A stretch of 64,000 bases of DNA from Superficieibacter sp. 1612_C1 (GCF_015234305.1 NZ_JADGMI010000006.1:1-64000), one strand, 5' to 3'. Positions 9,802 to 20,574 are shown, numbered from the stretch's first letter. Program-made: numbers and translations. Notes: a model not told the origin generated them from the letters alone.

Positions 9802-10872
9802 TTATGCCAGACGCGCCGCCATGTGGCCTTTCAAATCGCGATCGATTTCACGCAGCAGCGCATCGGTCGTTTCCCAGCTGATGCACGCATCGGTAACGGA
9901 AACGCCGTACTGCATCGCGCTGCGCGGCTGCTCAGAAGACTGGTTCCCTTCATGAATATTACTTTCAATCATCAGGCCGATAATGGATCGGTTACCATCT
10001 TTGATTTGTGCAACCGCGGATTCAGCGACCGCAGGCTGGCGGCGGTAGTCTTTATTAGAATTCCCATGGCTGCAATCTATCATCAGAGAGGGCTTGAGTC
10101 CCGCCTGAGCCATCTCTTTTTCACACTGCGCCACATCTGCCGGGCTGTAGTTCGGCGCTTTGCCGCCGCGCAGGATCACGTGACCATCCGGGTTGCCCTG
10201 GGTTTGCAGCAGACAGACCTGGCCCGCCTGGTTAATTCCGACAAAGCGGTGGGATTGCGCCGCAGCACGCATCGCGTTAATGGCGGTTGCCAGACTGCCG
10301 TCGGTGCCGTTCTTAAAGCCCACCGGCATGGATAAACCAGACGCCATTTCGCGGTGTGTTTGCGATTCGGTCGTGCGCGCGCCGATGGCTGACCAGCTAA
10401 ACAGATCGCCCAGGTACTGCGGGCTATTAGGATCCAGCGCTTCGGTTGCCAGCGGCAGCCCCATATTGACCAGGTCCACCAGCAGGTGACGCGCAATTTT
10501 CAGACCGGCTTCGACATCAAACGAGCCATCCATGTGTGGATCGTTAATCAACCCTTTCCAGCCGACGGTGGTACGGGGTTTCTCAAAATAGACGCGCATT
10601 ACCAGATAGAGGCTATCGCTGACCTCTGCGGCAAGGGTTTTAAATCGACGAGCATACTCCAGCGCCGTTTCCGGATCGTGGATAGAACAGGGACCGCACA
10701 CTACCAGTAAACGAGGATCGCGTCCGGCAATAATGTCGGAGATGGTTTTACGCGATTGTGCAATCTGCGCTTCCTGCGCTGCGCTGAGCGGGAACTCGGC
10801 TTTCAGCTGATCCGGGGTAATTAAGATCTGTTCGTCGGCGATATGTACGTTGTTCAGCGCGTCTTTTTGCAT
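9802..10872 (-). CDS. aroF: AroF, tyrosine-sensitive DAHP synthase
   Basis: Condenses phosphoenolpyruvate and erythrose-4-phosphate, the first step of the shikimate pathway. The 356-residue class I enzyme has the expected length, with [22 protein letters not shown] and [10 protein letters not shown]. The start is [10 protein letters not shown]; an upstream in-frame ATG would add 34 residues across the operator region. The N terminus matches the Tyr-inhibited isozyme rather than AroG or AroH, and the link to tyrA supports this. Confidence 0.96.
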   Translation of the reverse strand: MQKDALNNVHIADEQILITPDQLKAEFPLSAAQEAQIAQSRKTISDIIAGRDPRLLVVCGPCSIHDPETALEYARRFKTLAAEVSDSLYLVMRVYFEKPRTTVGWKGLINDPHMDGSFDVEAGLKIARHLLVDLVNMGLPLATEALDPNSPQYLGDLFSWSAIGARTTESQTHREMASGLSMPVGFKNGTDGSLATAINAMRAAAQSHRFVGINQAGQVCLLQTQGNPDGHVILRGGKAPNYSPADVAQCEKEMAQAGLKPSLMIDCSHGNSNKDYRRQPAVAESAVAQIKDGNRSIIGLMIESNIHEGNQSSEQPRSAMQYGVSVTDACISWETTDALLREIDRDLKGHMAARLA

Positions 10873-10967
10873 GATGGCAATCCTGTCTGGCTCGTTTGCG
10901 ATAAAAGGATCCTCAACAGAGGAGGAATTCACGATACCACAAGTGGTAAAGAATTCAATACAAAATA

Positions 10968-10985
10968 CGTACACTTTATTTTACA
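10968..10985 (-). promoter_or_regulatory. TyrR box, weaker, upstream of aroF
   Basis: Minus-strand TGTAAA-N6-TGTACG, matching one TyrR half-site exactly and the other partly. It lies 36 bp beyond the strong box, so the two may be bound cooperatively. Confidence 0.65.
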
Positions 10986-11020
10986 AAAGCAAAATAACCT
11001 CCTGTTCAGGCCATCAATAT

Positions 11021-11038
11021 TGTAATGAATACTTTACA
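11021..11038 (-). promoter_or_regulatory. TyrR box, strong, upstream of aroF
   Basis: On the minus strand TGTAAA-N6-ATTACA, one base off the TyrR consensus TGTAAA-N6-TTTACA. It lies about 150 bp before aroF and fits tyrosine-mediated repression of aroF-tyrA. Confidence 0.8.
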
Positions 11039-11041
11039 CCA

Positions 11042-11087
11042 TTGATGTGCAAAAACCTGATCCGGTTTATCAGGCTTCGCACATCAA
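11042..11087 (-). terminator. Terminator of the PepSY gene
   Basis: A two-layer hairpin: inner 6-bp stem (11056-11061 with 11069-11074) followed on the minus strand by five T, wrapped by a 9-bp outer stem (11042-11050 with 11079-11087). It is 5 bp after the PepSY stop and just before the aroF operator, insulating the two units. Confidence 0.8.
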
Positions 11088-11092
11088 AAGTC

Positions 11093-12448
11093 TTACACGC
11101 TTTGACTGGTCATCCGTTGGCTGCTTTTTCGCCAGCGCAAATAGTCGATCAACACAAAAATCAGCAAACTGACGCCCATTACCGGCATCGCCATTCCCAG
11201 CGCAAGCGCGCCGATCAGCATACATGCCCGCCCCGCTATGGACAGCTGCGCCACGCTTTGCCATAGCGGAGTTAACGCGCCGGCTGCCGGACGGCGGATC
11301 CACCATAAGCGGTAGCCAAAAACAATGCTTACGCACAGCTCAATGCCAAAGGCGATCAGCAGCAGCTGGTTAGGCAGGCCAAACAAAATCCCCATATGAA
11401 AATCCACGCCCCAGCGCGTCAGCTTCGCCATCAGTGGGAAGTCGGAAAAACGGGTGCTGTCGACGACCTGCATGGTTCCACTGTTCACCGCGACGGCATC
11501 CACCTGCGTTGGCCAGCGACGGTCAATTTCGGTGACGGTCCACGCACGATCGGCGCTACGGGCCGGACGAATTTCGACGTTATTAGCCTTGATCCCGGCG
11601 GACTGCGCGACATGCAGTACCTCATCAAAATTAGCCAGAGAAGGTTTATCTTCCGCCATGACCATTCCACCGTGATGCATATGGTGTTCCGCATGCGGAT
11701 CGTGAACGTCGGCCTTTCCCTGAAGCTGAGTATTCACCTGCGGCGTCAGCCAGTTAAATGCAGCACGCATTTTATCGACGTTTGCTCCCGCCCACTGCGA
11801 CCAGGTCAGGCCAGTCGCAGAGAACAGCAGCATGCCCGCCAGTAGCAACCAGCCGAGCGTGACATGCAGGCGGCGAGTGTTCTGGACCCGATTGTTGAGT
11901 CGACGTTTAGGACGGGTAAAAAACCACAGCGTGATCCCGCCGAGCGCCGCGATCCACATCCACGATGCGGCCAGCTCGCTGTAGTTTCTGCCGATATCGC
12001 CGAGCAGCAACGAGCGGTGCGCGTAGTCGATCCACTGACGTAACGGTAAGATGCCGCTGGTGCCGTAAACCGTCATATCGCCTTTCACCGCAAGCGTAAC
12101 CGGATCGATAAAAATCGCCCGGCTTTCAGAAACGCCTAATGCAGGATCGGCATACATCACCCGGGTCGTTTCGCCCGCCTCCAGCCCCGGACGTACAGCC
12201 TGGAGCGGCAAATGCCCGCCCGTCACCTGCTCAGCTATCGCGATCTGCTGCGCGAGCGACTGCTTGTCGCCCTGCACCGCACCGTGTAGCGCATCGGCAT
12301 AGATCCACTCCTCAAGCTGAGGCGTGGCGACGTAGAGCGTTCCGGTTAAGGCCGCAACAAAAATAAAGGGGCCGACAAACAGGCCAATATAGAAATGAAG
12401 ACGTCGCAGCAGGGTGATCCATGCCGCGCGTGGGGTGCAGGTTGTCAT
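11093..12448 (-). CDS. PepSY-associated TM helix domain membrane protein
   Basis: A 451-residue inner-membrane protein of the PepSY_TM family. An N-terminal membrane helix (about 19-41) follows a basic start, then a PepSY-like periplasmic part, a pair of helices (about 160-225), a second periplasmic part containing a His/Met-rich run (HDPHAEHHMHHGGMVM) and two to three C-terminal helices. Relatives sit with iron-uptake receptors and some act as ferric-siderophore reductases; the His/Met run could bind metal (inference). GAGGAAAAGT precedes the ATG. It follows the DUF2946 gene by 56 bp, same strand, probably one operon. Confidence 0.85.
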   Translation of the reverse strand: MTTCTPRAAWITLLRRLHFYIGLFVGPFIFVAALTGTLYVATPQLEEWIYADALHGAVQGDKQSLAQQIAIAEQVTGGHLPLQAVRPGLEAGETTRVMYADPALGVSESRAIFIDPVTLAVKGDMTVYGTSGILPLRQWIDYAHRSLLLGDIGRNYSELAASWMWIAALGGITLWFFTRPKRRLNNRVQNTRRLHVTLGWLLLAGMLLFSATGLTWSQWAGANVDKMRAAFNWLTPQVNTQLQGKADVHDPHAEHHMHHGGMVMAEDKPSLANFDEVLHVAQSAGIKANNVEIRPARSADRAWTVTEIDRRWPTQVDAVAVNSGTMQVVDSTRFSDFPLMAKLTRWGVDFHMGILFGLPNQLLLIAFGIELCVSIVFGYRLWWIRRPAAGALTPLWQSVAQLSIAGRACMLIGALALGMAMPVMGVSLLIFVLIDYLRWRKSSQRMTSQSV

Positions 12449-12504
12449 ACTTTTCCTCAGATAAAGTCAAAAAGCGCTATACGCAGGCGCGCATAGACGT
12501 CAGA

Positions 12505-12912
12505 TCAGAATTGGGATAAAGCAGACGTGCGCGGCGGGGCGCGGGTATCAGGATACAGCCAGGGAAAGAAATACCAGTGTTTAATGGTCGGGCGCGGCGG
12601 TGGCGTCTTTTGTCTGAGCACCACAGCGCACAGCAGGATCGTCAGCGCCAGAAGCAGCCCGGGAATATGAGCCAGCAGCACACAGTAGCCGCAGGCTTCG
12701 CCATGATCGACAGGCATCGTTGTCGGCGCATCATGCTCACCATGGTCGGCCATCATGCTCATATCATGATGCATTCCTGGCATGGCACTCATGGGATCCT
12801 GTTGCAGAGAGACGGAAATCAGCGGAGCGACGACGATCAGCAGGATCGCAAACAGCGCGAGCCATGCCGCTGTGCGTGTCTTACCTGGCTGACGTAGTGC
12901 GTTGTTAATCAC
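12505..12912 (-). CDS. DUF2946 family membrane protein
   Basis: A 135-residue protein with an N-terminal membrane helix (about 15-36), a His/Met-rich periplasmic segment (MPGMHHDMSMMADHGEHD), the family motif EACGYCVLLAHIPG and a second helix. DUF2946 proteins are often found with copper or iron genes, and the Met/His segment plus Cys-x-x-Cys suggest a periplasmic metal-binding role (inference). The start is a GTG with GGGAGG just before it. It leads the PepSY gene and may have been acquired with it; the aroF and rplS genes on either side are core. Confidence 0.78.
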   Translation of the reverse strand: MINNALRQPGKTRTAAWLALFAILLIVVAPLISVSLQQDPMSAMPGMHHDMSMMADHGEHDAPTTMPVDHGEACGYCVLLAHIPGLLLALTILLCAVVLRQKTPPPRPTIKHWYFFPWLYPDTRAPPRTSALSQF

Positions 12913-12987
12913 TTACCCTCCCGCTGCGAGCGGACATTGTAAATGATTTATGTCGAAACAGTTAACGCAATGCGTTCTCAATGGATG

Positions 12988-13020
12988 AAAAAAGGGCCAG
13001 CCCACTGGCCAGCCCTTTTA
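12988..13020 (-). terminator. Terminator of the rpsP-rimM-trmD-rplS operon
   Basis: On the minus strand an AAAAGGGC arm pairs with GCCCTTTT (with an inner GCC/GGC stem) and ends in six T. It lies 25 bp after rplS. Confidence 0.88.
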
Positions 13021-13044
13021 TATGGATGTCGCGAAAGCGATATC

Positions 13045-13395
<351 letters not shown>

Positions 13396-13462
13396 TTAAT
13401 CTCTTATCCTGGGTAAACTGATATTTGGGGGCTTACGCCTGCCCATCATGTCTATGTTGCCG

Positions 13463-14200
13463 TTACGCGTGCTCTTTTTTGAACTCCGCCAGCAACCTTG
13501 CTTGCTCTTCAGTCAGAGCCAGGTTTTCCAGAAGTTCAGGTCTTCTAAGCCAGGTGCGGCCCAGCGACTGTTTCAAACGCCAGCGACGTATCTCGGCATG
13601 GTTTCCCGACAGTAAAACCGGCGGTACTTCCATTCCTTCTAACACTTCAGGACGCGTGTAGTGGGGGCAATCCAGCAACCCGTCAGCAAAGGAATCTTCC
13701 GTTGCTGATGCTTCATGGCCCAGAACCCCCGGAATAAACCGGGCGACCGAGTCAATCAGCGTCATTGCGGGCAACTCACCACCGCTGAGAACGTAATCGC
13801 CGATAGACCATTCTTCGTCAATCTCGGTTTGAATTACGCGCTCATCTACGCCTTCGTAGCGACCGCACACCAGAATCAGTTTCTGATTCGTTGCCAGTTC
13901 GCTGACGCCCGCTTGATCAAGCTTGCGTCCCTGAGGTGACAGATAAATCACCTTAGCGCCTTCCCCTGCCGCTTCTTTTGCTGCATGAATGGCGTCCCGT
14001 AAAGGTTGCACCATCATTAACATCCCCGGTCCGCCGCCGTAAGGACGTTCGTCCACGGTACGGTGCCGGTCATGCGCGAAATCACGAGGACTCCAGCTCT
14101 GGATGTTCAGCAGGCCATTTTTTACAGCCCGGCCAGTTACCCCGTAATCGGTAATTGCGCGAAACATTTCAGGAAACAGGCTAACAATACCTATAAACAC
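13463..14200 (-). CDS. trmD: TrmD, tRNA (guanine37-N1)-methyltransferase, truncated by 10 residues
   Basis: SAM-dependent SPOUT-class enzyme that methylates G37 next to the anticodon and prevents +1 frameshifting. The 245 residues include the trefoil-knot SAM site ([19 protein letters not shown]) and the C-terminal RNA-binding part. E. coli TrmD has 255 residues ending in EHAQQQHKHDGMA. Here EHA is followed by TAA where CAA would be, and the downstream codons still read RQHRHDGQA to a second TAA at 13433-13435, so the ancestral frame was 255 codons. The lost tail is outside the catalytic fold, so the enzyme is probably active. Confidence 0.95.
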   Translation of the reverse strand: MFIGIVSLFPEMFRAITDYGVTGRAVKNGLLNIQSWSPRDFAHDRHRTVDERPYGGGPGMLMMVQPLRDAIHAAKEAAGEGAKVIYLSPQGRKLDQAGVSELATNQKLILVCGRYEGVDERVIQTEIDEEWSIGDYVLSGGELPAMTLIDSVARFIPGVLGHEASATEDSFADGLLDCPHYTRPEVLEGMEVPPVLLSGNHAEIRRWRLKQSLGRTWLRRPELLENLALTEEQARLLAEFKKEHA

Positions 14201-14244
14201 AAGCCTATCCCCACTACGCCGTCATTTACCGTTTATCCGGTGGT

Positions 14245-14793
14245 TTAAAAACCAGGATCCCAATCTACTTCAATAGTACGAGTAGCGAGATCGACTTTCT
14301 TGATAACCTGTCCATCGAGGAACGGTACGAGACGTTCCTTGATACCAAATGCATCTTTCAGGTTTGCCTTAATGACGATCACGTCATTTGAGCCGGTTTC
14401 CATCATATCAACGACTTTACCCAGCTCGTAGCCTTCAGTGGTGACTACCTGGCAACCCATAAGGTCTTTCCAGTAGTAGCTACCATCTTCAAGCGCAGGC
14501 AACTGCGAGGAATCTACGACAATTTCACAATTAGTCAGTACATTCGCGGCATCACGATCGTCAATGCCTTGCAGCTTGATGATCAAATCCTGATTGTGGT
14601 GCTTCCAGCTTTCCAGCTGTATTTGCTGCCACTGACCCGCCTTCTGGATAAACCAGGGCTGATAGTCAAAAATGCTTTCGGCCTCTTCGGTGGAAGAAAA
14701 CACTCTGAGCCAACCACGAATTCCGTAGGGAGAACCCATTTTTCCCAGTACAACCGGTTCAACGGGAACTTGTGCGGCAAGTTGTTTGCTCAT
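14245..14793 (-). CDS. rimM: RimM, 16S rRNA processing/30S maturation factor
   Basis: Binds S19 and helps mature the 30S head. 182 residues: RimM N-domain with [17 protein letters not shown] and a PRC-barrel C-domain with [17 protein letters not shown]. The start is MSKQLAAQ; one in-frame ATG lies a codon upstream. Second gene of the rpsP operon, 18 bp after rpsP. Confidence 0.96.
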   Translation of the reverse strand: MSKQLAAQVPVEPVVLGKMGSPYGIRGWLRVFSSTEEAESIFDYQPWFIQKAGQWQQIQLESWKHHNQDLIIKLQGIDDRDAANVLTNCEIVVDSSQLPALEDGSYYWKDLMGCQVVTTEGYELGKVVDMMETGSNDVIVIKANLKDAFGIKERLVPFLDGQVIKKVDLATRTIEVDWDPGF

Positions 14794-14811
14794 CATGACC
14801 ACCGTGACAGA

Positions 14812-15120
<309 letters not shown>

Positions 15121-15306
15121 TTAAAAGCCCGAAAATTTTACTGATTTTTGGGGAAATTGCAATCAACAGTTGAAACTCTATTGCAGAAGGCCGTCAGCGG
15201 TGCAGGCAGATTGGTGCAGGCGTGCGCGCAGCTACCGGGGCGTACACGAAGTACGTGAGGGTGGCGAGTACACCCCGGTGCCAATATGACAAACAAGCCA
15301 GGCCGG
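15121..15306. other. Non-coding, inverted-repeat-rich stretch between ffh and rpsP
   Basis: No open frame of interest. An inner dyad (CGTAC 15241-15245 with GTACG 15251-15255) is enclosed by an outer one (ACCGGGG 15234-15240 with CCCCGGT 15273-15279), so the segment can fold into a branched hairpin. It should also contain the rpsP operon promoter, which I could not place. Confidence 0.5.
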
Positions 15307-16668
15307 TTAACGACCCGGGAAACCTGGCGGCATCATCCCTTTCATCCCGCGCATCATCCCTTTCATCCCACCCTTCTTCATCTTCTTCATCATGCGCTGC
15401 ATGTCGTCGAACTGTTTCAGAAGGCGGTTAACGTCCTGCACCTGCATACCGCAGCCCTGAGCGATACGGCGTTTACGGGAACCTTTAATGATTTCCGGCT
15501 TTGCGCGTTCTTTCAGGGTCATTGAGTTGATGATGGCTTCCATACGCACAAGGACTTTATCGTCCATCTGCGACTTAACGTTGTCCGGGATTTGCCCCAT
15601 GCCCGGCAGCTTACCCATCAGGCTTGCCATACCGCCCATGTTTTTCATCTGCTTAAGCTGTTCAAGAAAGTCGTTCAGGTCGAAACCGTCGCCTTTCTTC
15701 AGCTTGCTGGCTAATTTCTCGGCCTGCGCACGGTCGACTTTGCTTTCGATATCTTCGATCAGCGACAGCACATCGCCCATACCGAGAATACGGGAGGCGA
15801 TACGATCCGGATGGAACGGCTCCAGCGCTTCGGTCTTCTCGCCGACGCCGAGGAATTTAATCGGCTTGCCGGTGATATGACGAATTGAGAGCGCCGCACC
15901 GCCACGGGCATCACCGTCGACTTTGGTCAGCACCACGCCGGTTAACGGCAGCGCTTCGTTAAACGCTTTGGCGGTATTGGCCGCATCCTGACCGGTCATC
16001 GCGTCGACGACAAACAGCGTTTCTACCGGATTGATAGAAGCGTGAACCTGCTTGATCTCATCCATCATCGCTTCGTCTACGTGCAGACGACCAGCGGTAT
16101 CCACCAGCAGCACATCGTAGAATTTAAGCTTCGCTTCTTTCAGCGCGGCGTTGACGATATCGACAGGCTTCTGCCCGACGTCAGACGGGAAGAAATCGAC
16201 GCCGACCTGCTGGGCCAGCGTTTCAAGCTGTTTGATTGCCGCTGGACGATAAACGTCGGCAGAAACGACCAGCACTTTCTTCTTGTGCTTCTCGCGCAGG
16301 AACTTACCCAGCTTACCGACGCTGGTGGTTTTACCGGCCCCTTGCAGGCCCGCCATCAGCACCACGGCGGGCGGCTGTGCGGCCAGGTTCAGCACCTGGT
16401 TTTCTTCGCCCATCGCCGCAACAAGCTCGTTGCGCACGATTTTGACGAATTCCTGACCCGGCGTCAGGCTTTTATTGACTTCGTGACCAACCGCTTTCTC
16501 TTTTACGCGATTGATGAACTCACGCACTACCGGCAGCGCAACGTCAGCCTCCAGTAGCGCCATACGCACTTCACGCAGCGTCTCTTTAACGTTCTCTTCA
16601 GTAAGGCGTCCACGGCCACTGATATTGCGCAGCGTGCGCGACAAACGATCGGTTAAATTATCAAACAT
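15307..16668 (-). CDS. ffh: Ffh, signal recognition particle protein
   Basis: SRP54 GTPase that binds 4.5S RNA and signal sequences of inner-membrane proteins and docks with FtsY. The 453 residues contain the N domain, a G domain with GLQGAGKTTSVGK and DTAGR, and a Met-rich C-terminal M domain ending in MKGMMRGMKGMMPPGFPGR. Divergent from ypjD. Confidence 0.98.
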   Translation of the reverse strand: MFDNLTDRLSRTLRNISGRGRLTEENVKETLREVRMALLEADVALPVVREFINRVKEKAVGHEVNKSLTPGQEFVKIVRNELVAAMGEENQVLNLAAQPPAVVLMAGLQGAGKTTSVGKLGKFLREKHKKKVLVVSADVYRPAAIKQLETLAQQVGVDFFPSDVGQKPVDIVNAALKEAKLKFYDVLLVDTAGRLHVDEAMMDEIKQVHASINPVETLFVVDAMTGQDAANTAKAFNEALPLTGVVLTKVDGDARGGAALSIRHITGKPIKFLGVGEKTEALEPFHPDRIASRILGMGDVLSLIEDIESKVDRAQAEKLASKLKKGDGFDLNDFLEQLKQMKNMGGMASLMGKLPGMGQIPDNVKSQMDDKVLVRMEAIINSMTLKERAKPEIIKGSRKRRIAQGCGMQVQDVNRLLKQFDDMQRMMKKMKKGGMKGMMRGMKGMMPPGFPGR

Positions 16669-16833
16669 TGTCTCTCGCCTGAGGTGGAAACGGTCGGTCG
16701 CTCGCGCGACACGTCTACAAAATTTTGCCGCAGTATAACATGAAGCCGCCTTTGTTGTTATGCAACGGTTGGAGCGGAGGTCACGTAACGTTATACTGAC
16801 TCTCTTTCTTCCCAGTGAACCGTCAATAAACCT

Positions 16834-17625
16834 ATGCCTGTTTTTGCGCTGCTCGCTCTTGTTGCCTATTCATTCAGCCTGGCGCTGATTATCCCCGGCC
16901 TGCTTCAGAAAAATAGCGGCTGGCGGCGCATGGCGATGCTTTCAGCGGTTATCGCGCTGGTTTGTCACGCTTTTGCCCTGGAAGCACGCATTTTCCCTGA
17001 TGGAAACGGCGGCCAGAATCTTAGCCTGTTAAACGTCGGTTCGCTGGTCAGCCTGATGATTTGTACGGTGATGACTATTGTCGCCTCGCGCAATCGTGGC
17101 TGGCTGCTGCTGCCCATTGTGTATACGTTTGCGTTTATCAACCTCGCTTTCGCCACCTTTATGCCGAATGAATTCATCACCCATCTGGAGACGACGCCGG
17201 GGATGATGATCCACATTGGGATGTCGCTGTTCTCCTACGCCACGCTGATTATTGCTGCGCTTTATGCGCTACAGCTGGCCTGGATCGATTACCAGTTAAA
17301 AAATAAGAAGCTGGTATTCAACAGTGAAATGCCGCCGCTGATGAGTATTGAGCGCAAAATGTTCCACATTACGCAGATTGGCGTCGTGCTGCTCACCCTG
17401 ACGCTGTGTACAGGGTTGTTCTACATGCATAACCTTTTCAGCGTGGAGAATATCGATAAAGCAGTGCTTTCCATTATTGCGTGGTTTGTTTATATCGTGC
17501 TGTTGTGGGGCCACTATCATAAAGGATGGCGCGGCCGTCGCGTTGTCTGGTTTAACGTTGCGGGCGCGTGCATTCTGACCCTGGCCTACTTTGGTAGCCG
17601 TATCGTGCAGCAGTTCGTAAGCTAA
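16834..17625 (+). CDS. ypjD: YpjD, cytochrome c assembly-type inner-membrane protein
   Basis: A 263-residue polytopic protein of the CcmC/CcsA-like family (about eight hydrophobic helices), length as in E. coli YpjD. Its exact role is unknown. It forms an operon with corB; the corB ribosome site begins inside its stop codon. Confidence 0.93.
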   Translation: MPVFALLALVAYSFSLALIIPGLLQKNSGWRRMAMLSAVIALVCHAFALEARIFPDGNGGQNLSLLNVGSLVSLMICTVMTIVASRNRGWLLLPIVYTFAFINLAFATFMPNEFITHLETTPGMMIHIGMSLFSYATLIIAALYALQLAWIDYQLKNKKLVFNSEMPPLMSIERKMFHITQIGVVLLTLTLCTGLFYMHNLFSVENIDKAVLSIIAWFVYIVLLWGHYHKGWRGRRVVWFNVAGACILTLAYFGSRIVQQFVS

Positions 17626-17635
17626 GGAGTCCCTT

Positions 17636-18922
17636 CTGGAACACATCTCTACCACCACGCTGATCGTAACCCTGATCGTCATGGTGGTCATCTCCGCTTA
17701 TTTCTCCGGTTCTGAAACCGGCATGATGACGCTGAACCGCTATCGTCTGAGGCATTTGGCGAAAAAAGGTTATCGCCCGGCAAAGCGCGTGGAAGCCCTT
17801 TTACGCAAACCTGACCGACTGATAAGCCTGGTGTTGATTGGTAATAATTTGGTCAATATCCTGGCCTCTGCACTGGGAACCATTGTCGGGATGCGTCTTT
17901 ATGGTGACGCAGGCGTAGCAATTGCCACCGGTATCCTCACGTTTGTGGTGCTGGTATTTGCTGAGGTGCTGCCTAAAACCATCGCCGCGCTCTACCCTGA
18001 AAAAGTGGCTTACCCCAGTAGCGTCCTGCTGGCCCCCTTACAGATCCTAATGATGCCATTGGTCTGGCTTCTCAACACCATTACCCGACTACTGATGCGC
18101 ATGATGGGTATCAAAACGGATGTGGTGATCAGCGGTTCGCTCAGCAAAGATGAACTGCGCACGCTGGTTAACGAATCCCGCTCGCAGATCTCACGGCGTA
18201 ATCAGGACATGCTGCTGTCGATACTGGATCTGGAGAAGATCAGCGTGGACGACATTATGGTCCCGCGCAACGAGATCGTCGGCATCGACATTAACGACGA
18301 CTGGAAATCCATCGTCCGTCAGCTTACCCACTCTCCTCACGGGCGTATCGTGCTGTACCGCGACTCGCTGGATGACACCATCAGTATGCTGCGGGTACGC
18401 GAGGCCTGGCGGCTGATGCAGGAGAAAAAAGAGTTCACCAAAGAGGTCATGCTGCGCGCGGCAGATGAAATCTACTATGTGCCGGAAGGTACCCCGCTCA
18501 GCACGCAACTGATTAAATTCCAGCGCAATAAAAAGAAAGTCGGCCTGGTAGTAGATGAATACGGCGATATTCAGGGGCTGGTGACGGTTGAAGACATCCT
18601 CGAAGAGATTGTCGGCGATTTCACCACCTCGATGTCGCCAACGCTTGCGGAAGAAGTTACCCCGCAAAACGACGGTTCAGTGATCATCGACGGTAGTGCC
18701 AACGTGCGCGAACTCAATAAAGCCTTTAACTGGCATCTGCCGGAAGAGGATGCGCGTACCGTAAACGGCATGCTGCTTGAAGCGCTGGAGGAGATCCCGG
18801 CGGCTGAAACACGAGTACGCATTGGTCAGTACGATATTGATATCCTGGACGTGCAGGACAATATGATTAAGCAGGTGCGGGTGATCCCGGTGAAACCGCT
18901 GCGCGAGAGCGTGAAAGAGTAG
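17636..18922 (+). CDS. corB: CorB/YfjD, CNNM-type membrane protein with CBS domains
   Basis: Inner-membrane protein of the CNNM/CorC family linked to Mg/Co efflux: DUF21 transmembrane domain (about 5-190), paired CBS domains (about 205-335, with VEDILEEIVGDFTT) and a C-terminal CorC_HlyC domain. The first ATG (17681) would cut the first membrane helix. A CTG at 17636 lies six bases after a perfect AAGGAG and restores the family N terminus (LEHISTTTLIV), giving 428 residues, the E. coli length as I recall it. I therefore propose a CUG start. No ATG, GTG or TTG lies in frame between the ribosome site and that CTG. Confidence 0.88.
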   Translation: MEHISTTTLIVTLIVMVVISAYFSGSETGMMTLNRYRLRHLAKKGYRPAKRVEALLRKPDRLISLVLIGNNLVNILASALGTIVGMRLYGDAGVAIATGILTFVVLVFAEVLPKTIAALYPEKVAYPSSVLLAPLQILMMPLVWLLNTITRLLMRMMGIKTDVVISGSLSKDELRTLVNESRSQISRRNQDMLLSILDLEKISVDDIMVPRNEIVGIDINDDWKSIVRQLTHSPHGRIVLYRDSLDDTISMLRVREAWRLMQEKKEFTKEVMLRAADEIYYVPEGTPLSTQLIKFQRNKKKVGLVVDEYGDIQGLVTVEDILEEIVGDFTTSMSPTLAEEVTPQNDGSVIIDGSANVRELNKAFNWHLPEEDARTVNGMLLEALEEIPAAETRVRIGQYDIDILDVQDNMIKQVRVIPVKPLRESVKE

Positions 18923-18933
18923 TGTGAATAAAT

Positions 18934-18953
18934 GGGCCGGGTAAACCCGGCCC
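18934..18953. terminator. GC-rich hairpin between corB and grpE
   Basis: GGGCCGGG pairs with CCCGGCCC around a TAAA loop, between two convergent genes. There is no T-run on either side, so termination may depend on other factors. Confidence 0.5.
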
Positions 18954-18959
18954 GCAAGA

Positions 18960-19586
<627 letters not shown>

Positions 19587-19598
19587 CTAACTTCGCTT

Positions 19599-19627
19599 AT
19601 TATGGGGATCGGTTTCCCGGTTTCAAG
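19599..19627 (-). promoter_or_regulatory. Sigma-32 promoter of grpE
   Basis: Minus-strand -35 CTTGAAA (19621-19627), 13-bp spacer and -10 CCCCATAAT (19599-19607), a near-perfect heat-shock promoter. Confidence 0.93.
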
Positions 19628-19675
19628 GGAAGCACTCACATTGTCATCAATCATTGGCACAAGGACCACCAGAAA

Positions 19676-20554
19676 ATGAACACTCATTTCAAGTGCATTG
19701 GTATTGTCGGACATCCGCGTCACCCTACCGCGCTCACCACACATGAAATGCTCTATCGCTGGCTCTGCTCCCGGGGCTATGAGGTCATTATCGAGCAGCA
19801 AATTGCCCGCGAACTTAAATTAAGTGAGGTACGCACGGGAACGCTGGCGGAGATTGGTCAGCAGGCGGACCTGGCGGTGGTGGTCGGCGGTGATGGCAAT
19901 ATGCTGGGCGCGGCGCGCACGCTGGCCCGTTATGACATCAAAGTCATCGGTATCAACCGTGGCAATCTGGGCTTTCTTACCGATCTTGACCCGGATAACG
20001 CCCATCAGCAACTGGCCGATGTGCTGGAAGGCGATTACATTACCGAGAAACGCTTTCTGCTCGAGGCGCAGGTTTGTCAGAAAGCGTGCCAGAAGCGGAT
20101 CAGCACGGCGATTAATGAGGTGGTCCTGCACCCTGGTAAAGTCGCCCATATGATTGAGTTCGAAGTGTATATTGATGAAGTGTTTGCCTTCTCGCAACGC
20201 TCGGACGGCCTGATTATTTCTACGCCTACCGGCTCTACGGCCTACTCACTTTCCGCCGGAGGCCCCATTCTGACGCCGTCACTGGATGCAATAACGCTGG
20301 TGCCGATGTTTCCTCATACGCTTTCCGCTCGCCCGCTGGTTATTAACAGCAGTAGCACTATTCGCCTGCGCTTTTCACAGCATGGCAGCGATCTTGAAAT
20401 CAGCTGCGACAGCCAAATCGCGCTGCCGATTCAGGAAGATGAAGATGTGTTAATCCGCCGTAGCGATTACCATCTCAACCTAATCCATCCTAAAGATTAC
20501 AATTATTTCAATACGCTAAGCACCAAACTCGGCTGGTCGAAAAAATTATTCTGA
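19676..20554 (+). CDS. nadK: NadK, NAD kinase
   Basis: Phosphorylates NAD to NADP with ATP; the only route to NADP. The 292 residues include the GGDG motif (71-74, catalytic Asp73) and the glycine-rich [15 protein letters not shown]. Followed after 86 bp by recN, which has its own SOS promoter. Confidence 0.98.
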   Translation: MNTHFKCIGIVGHPRHPTALTTHEMLYRWLCSRGYEVIIEQQIARELKLSEVRTGTLAEIGQQADLAVVVGGDGNMLGAARTLARYDIKVIGINRGNLGFLTDLDPDNAHQQLADVLEGDYITEKRFLLEAQVCQKACQKRISTAINEVVLHPGKVAHMIEFEVYIDEVFAFSQRSDGLIISTPTGSTAYSLSAGGPILTPSLDAITLVPMFPHTLSARPLVINSSSTIRLRFSQHGSDLEISCDSQIALPIQEDEDVLIRRSDYHLNLIHPKDYNYFNTLSTKLGWSKKLF

Positions 20555-20574
20555 TTTAGCATCGCGGATCTTTA

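Noticed and set aside
12935-12990. Possible Fur box upstream of the DUF2946 gene
   Set aside because: AAATGATTT and TGAGAACGCATTG resemble parts of a Fur site, but too many positions differ from the 19-bp consensus to call one.
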